From: Acanthaster planci
Lineage: Eukaryota > Echinodermata > Asteroidea > Valvatida > Acanthasteridae
NCBI RefSeq assembly: GCF_001949145.1
Contig: NW_019091486.1
Location: 1,447,591-1,511,590, forward strand
DNA: 64,000 nt
Reading direction: 5' to 3'
Below the pieces are notes generated by a model, which was given only the letters and a program-made list of their open reading frames with translations, was not told where the DNA came from and searched no databases. Positions 25,771 through 36,757 of this stretch are shown here, piece after piece (positions within the stretch are counted from its first letter, which is position 1; the number at the start of each line of letters is the position of its first letter). The position numbers and the translations under genes are program-made.

Positions 25771-27127
25771 ACCTTGAAATCTCTCGTTTTGAAAAAAAAA
25801 AGCTTCCAAAATGAAAAGGCTAGTTCAACTTGGCACGAAAACTTACATAACTGTGAATGTGGCATCAAGTAATATAAGTTGCAACTAGCTACTAGAGGTC
25901 AATATATGGATACTCAAATTTTTGCAAATTTGCAGCTCGCACATTCATCTTGAAGTCACAAATTCATGTTCACTGCCATTTTTGTTCTAAGAATGAACCA
26001 CTGCTTGACATACTCAGCACAATGCATAAAAATTTCCCATGCATTAAAGTGTACCTTTCATTTTTTGAGAGAAGCTCTTTACATTCAGAAAACAATTTAA
26101 TGAATTTTGTTCAACCCAAGGCAGGGATTACTCAAACAATATCAGCTGATAAGCCAACCGCTAATGCAGGAATGAAAAAACCACAAAAGTGCACGCTGGG
26201 TGAAGGTTGTAAATGAATAAGAGAATATCAACACTAAAAAAAAAAAAAACAAGCTGCCAACACACTGTACATTAATCCTCATCTGTGGTGTGAAGCCAAA
26301 GTGCTAGTCAACCCAATTTGTTTCTCGGTAACTTGCTCAGTTTCCATCTCTCCCCCAGCCCCCCCACCCCCTTGGGGCCTATGATGGAGAAGGGACCCAT
26401 TACAGTGTGACATGTTCAGGAGCTTTTGTGAACATGACTCTCTCGCCACTGAGTGGTGTGTGTGTGAGTGTGGGGGGAATTAATGCCAGCGACATCACTC
26501 AACCCTGTTACGCTCTTTGTGGCTTTCCTAATACACTGCTATCAACCTTCCTCTCTCATTTGTGATACACTGGCGTGGATTTGCAATTTCTGAACTTTTC
26601 TCTCCATCCAATTCCCTTGCATACCATACATGTAACTCAAAAGAACCAGCCACATTCAATTCTTCTCAAGTGTTCTGAACTTCACGCTTGAAAGAAAATG
26701 ATGTTAAAGCTCCTTGACATTTCATGTTTGCTTTCCACATGTCAGGGTGTAAGGACTGTACCACTCTGCAACTACAGAGAAATCTCTCTGCCTGCGAAGT
26801 ACTGGCACTTTCAATTGCCAACCCCCCCTCCCTCAAATGGAAAGGGCCTCCTTAATCTGACCCTTCCAGGAAAGGTCAGTATGACACATCAGTCATGCCT
26901 GTACCCATGTGTACCTCAGGGGGCCGACATTTCTGGCTTTTCTGCATAGGTAGACCAGTAACCCACTGGCCTTTCCAGAATTTGAGTTGGGGGAAGTTGT
27001 TTCTTGTGAATGAATGTATAACTTTTTATCTGAAAAGGAATCCACATCCCCCAACATAAGTGGTAGTGCCATATCTAAAGTGTCCGTACACTGTACCTTA
27101 AAAAAAAAGCAACATGTCACAAGTGGC

Positions 27128-27152
27128 GGGGGGGGGGGGGGGGGGGGGGGGG
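27128..27152. repeat. Poly(G) run, 25 bases
   Basis: An uninterrupted run of 25 G. Several shorter poly(G) or poly(C) runs occur elsewhere, for example 31819-31830 and 29991-30000. Confidence 0.95.
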
Positions 27153-30100
27153 TGAGGGGGCAACTTGCCCACCCTTCCCCCACCCAACCCCACCCATGGA
27201 TTCATCGCAGATACAGCCTCACATTCCCACAAGTCTACACCACAGATGCATGTTTATTGGTGTGGACCACCCACCATACATGTACACGTAAGTCCTGCAT
27301 AGAATTTAGCTTCGACTTTTGGCTAGAGTGTGAAGGACTGCTCAAATTTTGAGGTTCAATTAACCCCACCCAAGTGCTGACACTTCAGAGGGAAGGGTAA
27401 AGAGGACTGATGAAAAAGAACCAATTATGCACACATACATGCGGGTGTTGTGCAGTTCGTTTTCTCAGTGTGACAAAAGCAACATCAAGTGTCTCTTCCT
27501 TTGTCATCAAGGATACTCGCGGGAGGGAGGTACGGCCACAAAGCAAAACCTGGAGGGTGGTGAGAACGGGAAGCTTGCCAATTGAATTAAGAACTTGTTT
27601 TGCAAAAACAGCCACCCCTCGTCGTTTTCAATTCATTTCAATGTGCACACACAAAGATAACTGACTGGGCATTCAAGCACTTTTCCCCCAGAGTGAGGCA
27701 CAGGATGCTCAGTAAATTCTGACACAATTAACTCAAGAGTAGAGAGCAGGCCTTGCTCTTTGGCGTGCATGGGCCCTTTTTTTTCCTCTTTCCTCGCAGT
27801 CCAGTGAATCATCAGTGACAGGTTACCCTGTTCCTTGTTGACAGAGTAACCCATGAATAGGGTGTTCATATTTACATTGCAATGACACCACCTTCATGTA
27901 CACAACCACCACCTTACCTGGCTCGGGGCCAGAAATAAATATGGCTGTCAACCGGCACATCCGTGGCACAGAAGTTGGGAGATTCACGCCAACCAAGGTG
28001 AGGAATTAGACAGAAGGTGGCTCCATTATCACCCCCTCCCCCCCCACAAGTGTGGTTATTTTAAGAACTGGGTGGGGGAAGATCTCCTTTTATCTCATTT
28101 AGCGTCGGCTCATAAGGGCTGAGGTGAGGAGGATGGAAGGAGGGGGGTCTTAAGCAACTCAGCTTTTGTAAATCAAGAGTTCTTTCACCTCTCACCCTGT
28201 GATGCCGCTTAATTTTGATGATGATAATTACACGGGATTCCGGCTGACTTTGTTCACGTAACATTGCGGAACCGAGCACAGAAGAGTGCTTTGACATGAT
28301 GGCTAGTGCTTTGACATGCCGTGGCTTGTGGTTGGGCCCCGTGCTGGCCTCTGTGCCTGCACTTTTTACGAGAGGGCGAGTGCACTTATTAACATGTGGT
28401 GAGAAAAAGTACGCAACGCCCATTGTTTCAACTCTGCATTCGCAATACATGCACTTCTATTTCGGTGTGTCGGTAGAAAAAAAAAGGGGGGGTTGGATCT
28501 GCTGCACTCTGACAGAGGTCAACTGGCACTAATTGATGAGCAAAAAGCTCATCTGTTTACAAGAGATAATTATCCACAATAGCCTTCCACCAATCAGTGG
28601 CATGCATTATTCAGGTGCACTCAGACGGGCGATACGTGATGAAGCACCAGGAGCCTTCATTAGGCAATCAAAGAGTGCATGATCATAAATGTTATTACAT
28701 GTATGCTGTCAGCGGCGGCCCCCGACATCCCCCCCCCCAAAAAAATGTATGTTAACATTCTCACGAGGTGACAGTACAGTAGTTTGATGACACTGTACGG
28801 GTATACAGACTGTCTGGGCAACAATGGCGGTGTTATCTGGTAACTAGTCAGCCTGCCTGTCAAAACTACCAATCCATCCCTTGGTCCATGGCTGGTGTGG
28901 TTTCTGGTACAAGTTCTGGGTAAAATTTCAAAAGCCCACAATGCTCAGGACATTGACCCCATCCAAGGCTACCAGAATGTACACAGCTTCTCTCCCAACA
29001 TGCTTTGTTTGCAGTCAAACAGGGCACTGGTGGGGGAGGGGATATTTTCCCAGGAGCTATTTTCAAGGTGTAATTTTTAGTTTGTTAGCTTGTTTTTTCA
29101 TTTTGGAGGTATACCAGCTTTTGATATTATCCTCTTTTCTTGCATTTCAATACACAAACTTTTAACCTGAACTAAATTCACAGGTGATAATTCTATGACA
29201 TGTACATGTACATGAACGAGAATTTTTATTGTAATCTTGGCATGTACACATTTGGAAAGTATGACCGTAAACCAAACCGTTTTGAGGTTTTGCAACAAAC
29301 TGAAACTGAACCCTATGGTGGGCACCAGTGATCATGTGATTTACCAATAATCAAAACACGCACAAAATATATTCACATATAAACAGTAGTGGGGAAAAAC
29401 AGGTACAAAACCGATTAAAAAACAAAAAAACACCACTGCACAAACGTAAGTTTTGTAAGTTCTTTACCTCGATGCACTTTAGTACCAAAAAAAGGTTTTT
29501 GCTCTGTACAAGAGTGCATGCACATGGCACATATACATGTATTAGCACAAAGGGAAACTATGAAGTGAAGTGAAAACCAAAATCACGTTTAGTGCCCCTG
29601 TCTGCTCCCTGTTTGGAGGTTGCATGAATTTATCTTGGACAAGACTCAAACACTTCAACAAATCTCTGTTACTCTTTCTCCTGAAATCTTCACAACTGGT
29701 CTGAGAACTTTGAGCTCATTGGGGCAAAAGGTCAATCAGATGAGGTCACAGAGACTGGGCCTAACAGAAGCAACGATGTCCAAATGAGGAATTGATCAGC
29801 CTTCCAAGTATCTTACTGCATTCAACACTGTACCGGTACTCGCGCAGCTGTCTAAACGCCAACCAACCTGCAGCTGCCTAACGAGACAGCGCTTTTTTTC
29901 CCCTGATTACTAAGCACTTCATTCACAGCCTCTGCAAATCAATATTGCTGGGGCATGTTACCGTGCACGTACTGGCACATTCACCCTCGGGGGGGGGGGG
30001 AAATGTTCTCACATCTGATAATGTACATGTATATGAACTAACTGCATTTGGAAGAATGCCTTGCAAGTGACAGTCACAAAATTTCATTTCTTAACCCTCC

Positions 30101-30819
30101 CACCATGTGTCCAAAAAATTGAAATTGGACAGTTAAAGAGGGTGAAACATTAAATGTAACTGAAAGTGTGGGATCACGAATAAAGGCACAGGGGAAAACT
30201 CCACACATGTGTCTCTGACTTGAACACTCTTCAATAAAACCAACACGCTTCGCGTAACTAACAGGCCAACAAGAAATATTTCAATCACTGTACTAGTGCT
30301 GCACGTTGAAACACACTGCACTGCTTTTTCAACTTTCTTGACGCTAAATAAAGACAAAAAACCAGTAGCGGTTTGCCTCTATCTTACTGTTTACAAGTTG
30401 ACATGAATAAATGTACCCTGTCTGCAATTCTCACATCTATCCCTCTCACACATGCCTTACCCTGGAGCTGCCTCTTCCAATTTCATCCCTCTGGAATTCA
30501 TTCTCTAGGACTTGTACAAGTCTAGTCTACAGAGGGCTTTGGCCATCAGCCACGCACATGTCAGTGCTGAGGGGCAAGGTTATAGGAATCAAGGGCAAGG
30601 ATACCCTTCCTTATATGTACAGTGCATGTATTTTGCCTACTCAGTACAGTTCTTGGTACCAGTATAAATAGTGCCAAGGTTGTGCAGGCATACATGGAAG
30701 CACTGCCGCACTGCTAGTTTATTCATGGAGCTTTTTATTTATTTTCATTTATTTATTAAAGGGTCCACGGCAATGAATTTTTTTTTTCTGAAACACACTG
30801 CTTTTTGGGCAGCTTTACA

Positions 30820-31110
30820 TATACATGTACTCTTCTTCAATGTATAAAAAAATAAGTTGAGCTTTCCAGTTAAGTGTATAGAAAACTGGGGGTTTTGTTT
30901 ACACTTTTCAAATCGCCCGAGCTTTTCTGCACAACTGTGGGCGCCATTGCTGTCATCAGGGAAGACACGGGCCAGTTTATGTTTTCCTGGTTAAATTGTG
31001 AACACCAAGTTTTCTCACTGAAAACATCTCTGAAAAAGGGTTCCTCATTGGCTTATTGCCAAGAACTGGTGCTTACACAACAATACATCAATAAAGTAAA
31101 GGAATTTAGG
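30820..31110 (+). repeat. Dispersed repeat family, copy 3
   Basis: Contains CTCTTCTTCAATGTATAAAA, GCTTTTCTGCACAACTGTGG, GCGCCATTGCTGTCATC, AGGGAAGACAC, GTGAACACCAAG and GAAAAAGGGTTCC, in the same order as the copy at 6.4 kb, with matching lengths between blocks. Confidence 0.6.
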
Positions 31111-31934
31111 ACAGCAAAATAAAAAACTCCAGCTGTTTCTTGTGCACAAATCAATGCAACCCTCAGGTGTTATCCCCGGGAAATCACAGGTTTGCTCAAG
31201 AATATGCAACTCTTGCAAAAGAACAAGAAAGTGTGAAAATACCTTTCAAAATAGCAACATAAAAATTAAGACTGGGGTTATTTGAAACATACGGGTAAAG
31301 CCACATTTTCAAGGGTTTTGTTGTAAAATAATTGTATTGCAAGTCCCATTAAAATACTAGAACTGCTGAGCTCTGGTACGGATGGAGCTCCCTTGATTTT
31401 TAAGTCTACAGCGAGGTTCTTTCCCAGCACCAACCACAATGAATGGTGAAGGAGCACCAGAGCATGTAGTGCCTGTGTGTAATGCCCTGGCTGTGGCAAG
31501 GCCAAGCAGAACATAGGGCAAGGCCGTTTCAGCGAAGGGCAAGGATAGCTGGTGTGTTGGGGTTCATTAATGGCCGGGCATGACAACATACTGCTGTGGT
31601 AACATGGCATACTACACAATGACTCAGCGGGTGATTTCAAATGGTTCAGCACCCCTAAACATAAACTGCACAGACTGTTCCTGTCTCTGCAGAAGCCGCT
31701 TCTGCAGGCTCATTGTTACATGTTTGTCTATGTGATGTGTGGCATGAGTAGTACTTGCACCATCGACTGGGTGCAATAAACTTACCGTACGTTTATGGTC
31801 GTCATTAATGAGTATAATTCTCCCCCCCCCCCAAAAAAAAGAAATGTACTCTCTGGAACAGTTGGTACTGTCTTTGCTTTATCCTTCCTCCATGCTTCAA
31901 CCTAGAACAATGCTGCAGTCATACACTAGTGTTG

Positions 31935-31995
31935 AGTCGAGTCCATCCCAAGTCCTTTCGCAAGTCCAGTCAAAAGTCCCTTCACAAGGTCAGTC
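31935..31995. repeat. Short degenerate AAGTCC/CAGTC repeat
   Basis: About five imperfect units: GAGTCCATCCC, AAGTCCTTTCGC, AAGTCCAGTCAA, AAGTCCCTTCAC, AAGGTCAGTC. Confidence 0.6.
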
Positions 31996-34900
31996 GTAAG
32001 CAGCAAAGTGAACAATGACAAAAGAATGCTTTTGTCACAGCCCATTTTAATTCATGCACAGTAGCTTGTAAATTGGCTTAAGAGAGAATGACTTGTGATT
32101 GACTTTGGATGAACTTACATGCGATGGACTGCAATACAACATGGTCATACACATCACCCTACTCTTCAGGCCTGTTACACCCATGCATGTACCTGTACAT
32201 GTTATTTGCTTTCATATTCCACAAGATGGCACTCACCTGTGTAAAATGCTGGCAACCGAAAATACAATTTGGTAACAGGTTTTTTTTTCATTCTTTGCAT
32301 GTTTTCCATATGTGCTATTATGGCAAAGCGATCAATGTACATGTACAGTACATGTACAAACTACACAACCTGTCTGGAGTAAGGACAGGGACACAGAGGC
32401 CCCATGGGGGAAGAGTGAATGGGCCAAATTAGGGGAGCAAATGCCAATTGTGTGGGTGGAGGGCAAACAGAGAATGGGGAGCCTAGGAGGAAGATTACAG
32501 ACAGCTTTTACAGGCTGGCAGTGGCATGTCTGCACAGCCAATATTGTTTTACATGTTCATATTAACAATGCAAAGGGGGAGGAGGGGAAGTCCTGTGGAG
32601 GTTTCAGTGAAACTTCTTTCAAATTCATTTTGGGCCAGAGCCAGAGACATTAAAATTAGTGCTCTGGAAAGCAATAAGTAGGAAACTGTAAACAAAAATG
32701 TAGAAGAATTCTGCTGTGGTGCTCTGGGTAAACAAGTTATGAAACGATGAAGTCAAGTGCAAGATACCACCACGGGTTTTACACGGAATGTCCCTGTTCT
32801 AAAGCCCTTCTGCATTTGTTAATACGCATGCATGCTTTGAAGAGAAAATGCAAAAAGTTCGACTACAAACACAGGTGATATGAAGTTTGGGATTCAGATC
32901 GCAAGCAGGGGAGAAGGAGTCATTCCAAAGCCATTTCTTACATAATACTTGACGAACAGTACCAACGTTGTTTATGCATGTACCATAGATTTGCTGTCAG
33001 GACATGCTATTCAAAGTTACTCCATTCCTGTGAAATTGGAAATGTACAAAAAGGCTAGTCAGCAGCAGACAATGCTTCTGCCTACACTGCCATTTGTCAT
33101 GAGCAGACTCAACAAATGCGTAAAATTTTTTGGGAGGTGCATGTCTGGCAGGGGTGATGCAGAATGCCTATCCACTGAAGGAGGGAGGGGAGAGATGACT
33201 GATCGGCCAGGGTAATAGTATGTAACTTGAGCAAGAGATGCATAAAACCTCCCCCAGCAACAGTAATGGATTAAACCCCTTTGTATCATTTACATGTGAC
33301 TAATTCACTGCTGCTCTGGCATACCAATGGGAGAATTACACAGTGTGTGGGAAATTGCACAGTAGGCGGTCATCCGTAATGTGCTCAAGTGCAACAGAGA
33401 GCGGATCACTGCACTATGAAGGGGGGGGGTTTACCTTACAACCTTTTCGGTGAGATGAACCATATGGTAAATTAGGACCTGTTTAGCCCCCTTTTTCAAA
33501 GGCAGGAGGCTGTGAACAGACCCTTTAGTGCTCCACTGAAAATGGATAAACACTGGTTGGCATTTCGGAGGGGCCAAACCAGGGCTCATCCCACAACAAC
33601 ATCCCTAGGCCTCATAGTTCATGGCTGGACTGTACAGATCTCCACACAGGCCGCATATCAGCCTGTTCCATGCATCCAGAGAGGGATTGTTATTCTCCTT
33701 TCTGTTTGCAGAGAGTAAACAAAAAATGATCTTTGGACCATAATCGGTGTAAGCAACAGGAGCAGGAAGTTTCATTTCTGTGTTTACACCAACTTCGGAG
33801 TCCAACTACGACCAGGAAACGACAATGGACGGTGTCTGGTAGCTGTGCTATAGTATCAGTGTTGGATGGCTCACCCCCGGGGAGTCGTGGAACGGGCTTT
33901 ATTTTCAAGCTAATTGGAGCATCGAGGGCGCATCTGATCGGGATGCTTTTCTATTATGAGGTCAGCGGGGCTAAAAGTAGATCAGTGTAGTCACGAACTG
34001 GGTCTGTGCGAGACTGAAACCAGGTCGCTGTTGACATGGCCGCCTGAAATGGAGTCAGTGTAACGAGTCATGAATACAGCCCCGCTCTCGAATGCTCCTA
34101 TCTAGGTTAGGCAAAGCAAAAGTGGGACTGCTGGCTGGACAAAGTGGGCTGGCCACAGGCAAACTGGTATCACCTAACACCGTGTGTGTCAGTACCAAGA
34201 AAGTGGAGCAGCTAGAGTTTCCCCCCACTGTCTGGGCCGCCTTTTAACCATCACTAAAACCAATTCACATGGGGTAAAAGAGCTGGAGTGAAATTTGGTA
34301 ATCCAAAGCCCTTGTTCAACTTCTTTTTTTTTTCCTTTCTCCTTCTCTGTCTCTCTCTTTGGCTCTCCGAACTCACCCTACCTTCCTCACAAACTGAAAG
34401 ACACAAGGTGTCCGGCGGCTTCCCACGCAGGATATCATTTCACAAGTACGTTTCACCCGGAACAGAATGAATTTATTTCTGAGTGATACACAAGTTCAAT
34501 TGAAACCGGACATTTGACTTAGAACTCTGAATCTGCTTTCAAATGTGGTTTATTTTTTCCCCTTCTCACAAAGGAAATTGTGTGAATTGAGTTGGGAGAA
34601 AAAAAACCCAGCCAGTCCGGGCGTCGTCAGGGGGGGGGGTCAGCTACAAAGTACTTGAGACACAATAATAAAGGGGCTTTCGGTAGCATCACTATTTCGC
34701 AGTGAGTTAATTGATACTTCCAAGCCCCACGGGGCTCGGGAGATACAGTATACGCCAAGTCCTCTTTCATTTTCCTCCTGTCCTCTTTTCTTTCGGTTTT
34801 CCTTCTGCGGCTGACCTACTAAAATGTGCTTGAGTTAACACTCGGTCCCGTTTCTCTTTGTGAACAATTGTCGGCGTGACACAGAAACCTAGTAAAACCA

Positions 34901-35121
34901 CAGGTGACAGAACCGTGCAGTGTCCCTGTGCCAAGTCTCTCCGCAAGGTTGGACGGAGGCGGGCAGGCGGTGGGGGGGGGGGTGGATGGTGGCGGGGAGG
35001 AAGGGGAGTGGAGAGAAGGAGAGACTGCATGCGGACCCGCTAGCGCATGCCGCATTTAACAAATCAAATATTGGAAATTACCAGCCAGACTGGGGCCGGT
35101 GATCATCCGTGCTGTGGTACC

Positions 35122-35171
35122 TGCGCGAGACCGCAAAAATACCCCAGACCTTGCTGTAGCATGCTCGGCAC
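35122..35171 (-). pseudogene. Partial copy of the 20.9-kb PPP1R21 exon (5' end)
   Basis: On the minus strand this reads ctggaagcag|TGCCGAGCAT and then, after a two-base insertion, TACAGCAAGGTCT. The genuine exon at 20877-20975 reads ctggatgcag|TGCCGAGCATTACAG and then AAACGTCT. The match covers about ten intron bases including the AG acceptor and about 22 exon bases, with three mismatches and one 2-bp gap; a 14-base block is identical. After that the similarity stops. The frame stays open for about 30 codons from the acceptor, beginning CRACYSKVW, to a TAA at 35078-35080. A possible donor (CGCAG|GTACCA) would give an exon of roughly 50 nt that is not a multiple of three. It is most likely a decayed partial exon duplicate; use as an alternative exon is possible but unproven. 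Confidence 0.55.
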
Positions 35172-36236
35172 TGCTTCCAGCTCCAGGACGAGCAAAAGGT
35201 GGGGTAAAAAAAAATACTAATAACCTTGTTCTATTCAGACGTGCTTTAATGCTTGGCCTGTTTTGATTTTCCCCCGTGGGGATCCACGCCGCCCCAGTAT
35301 TCTGTTTAGCTTGGCACCATTATCTATATATTTGCCAGTATGCCAGGTACAAGTAATTTGCAAATCCGATTTATTATTATGGGTGCAAGGTCTTCATAAT
35401 CGATGGAAGTGGGTCAGGGGGCTTGTTTGCAGTTGAGCGGAGATTATAAACTTCAAACGGTTCATAATATTTATAATATCTGTGATGAATGCATTGGTGA
35501 ACCACCTTACTTGGACAGGCCCCATGGCAGCTTGTCCAGGGGCAAAAGCGATGTCAAACAACCAACAGTTCTATGTATGGCTATATAGGTCTTCATTTAC
35601 CAGAGTGCAACCACACCGACTGAGGCTTTTTTCCTCTCTAACAATAATTTTTTTTGGGGGGGGGGAATTTGAACTTATCCTGTGTTAACCTTCCATCCAC
35701 AATCAATCCAAACGGTTGTTTTTCTTAGAATAAATTTATGCTAGTGACTCAAAACCAAGAATACAGCAAAGACATCTGTGTTAAATGATTTTTTTTTCTT
35801 TAAATGAAACATTTCATTAAACCTCTTTTTCTTGGAGTGGCGCAAAAAGTCTCCAAAAGGGGGGAACAGAAAAAAGAGGTGAAGGCAAGCTAGGTCTTGG
35901 TTGGTTCTAGTGGCCAAAATGTTTGCCAAGGCGCACTTCATTATAAAGCTGGCTACTGCATCTAAGAACCTCATTTGCACAATGCCTCCACTGCATATAC
36001 CAAAAAGTTATGTACTTTACTTATTAACAGTAAAAAAAAAAAAGAAAAAGAAAAAACTTTCTTTGATTTCCAACTCTAGCCACTTGACTAGCTGCCTACA
36101 TCTCCACTCGCCATGTGTATTTCATTGCGATCCTACTCCAACTGCCAGCACCTCACACTCCCTCCCCGCCTCTTCCCCTCCTTCAAATCTATACTGCCCC
36201 ACCCCTACTGATGAAATATGATTTCCCGTCTTGGGG

Positions 36237-36238
<2 letters not shown>

Positions 36239-36274
<36 letters not shown>

Positions 36275-36289
36275 GAGGGGAGGGGAAGA
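36239..36289. repeat. (AG)15 microsatellite followed by AGGGG repeats
   Basis: Fifteen AG dinucleotides (36239-36268) run into a short purine tract of AGGGG units. Confidence 0.95.
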
Positions 36290-36673
36290 CGTGACTGTTC
36301 AATTTCTGCAGCCAAGGAAAGGACAGCCTTCCTGTCAGCACACCATGACCCTCCCTGACTGCCGCATGAAGTGGTGATTGTGGCGTCCTTGGCACTGCGA
36401 GCCCGAGCCCCGACATGACCTGGCTGTAAATGTTACTTATCCCCTTTTCAGCACCGTCCAATAGAACTTCTCCAGAAAGAGATAGAGCGGAAAAAAAAAA
36501 AAGGGATAGAAGTAGGTCACCAGTCCAACAGATTGCCCTGAGACGTTTGGTGTTAAAAAATTAAGGAGAAGCAGGGCACGAATATCATATGAACTATATC
36601 GGGATTATAATGATCGAAACCAATACCTGCACAAGGCTCCCGATGATACGAGGGCAACACAGTCGGAAATAGG

Positions 36674-36757
36674 TCAACGAGTTAGCCGGGACACGATGTT
36701 TTCCTTCAAGCCAGAGAGTTCCACCTCCCCGTAGACGTGGCCCTGCTTGAGCAGCCA
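36674..36757 (-). CDS. Unassigned coding-like terminal exon inside the giant intron
   Basis: On the minus strand a strong pyrimidine tract ending cttcccttttcag is followed by 27 codons and a TGA. The peptide starts WLLKQGHVYGEVELSGLKEN and ends IVSRLTR. Third codon positions are mostly G or C, as in the real PPP1R21 exons and unlike the surrounding intron, and the composition looks like natural protein. The acceptor is phase 0, compatible with splicing from the 60.7-kb PPP1R21 exon, which would give an alternative C-terminus. It could equally be the last exon of a nested gene whose other exons I could not find, or a fossil coding fragment. I do not recognise the protein family. A second frame stays open from the same acceptor to a CAG|GTATTG donor, which weakens certainty about the frame. 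Confidence 0.35.
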   Translation of the reverse strand, partial: WLLKQGHVYGEVELSGLKENIVSRLTR

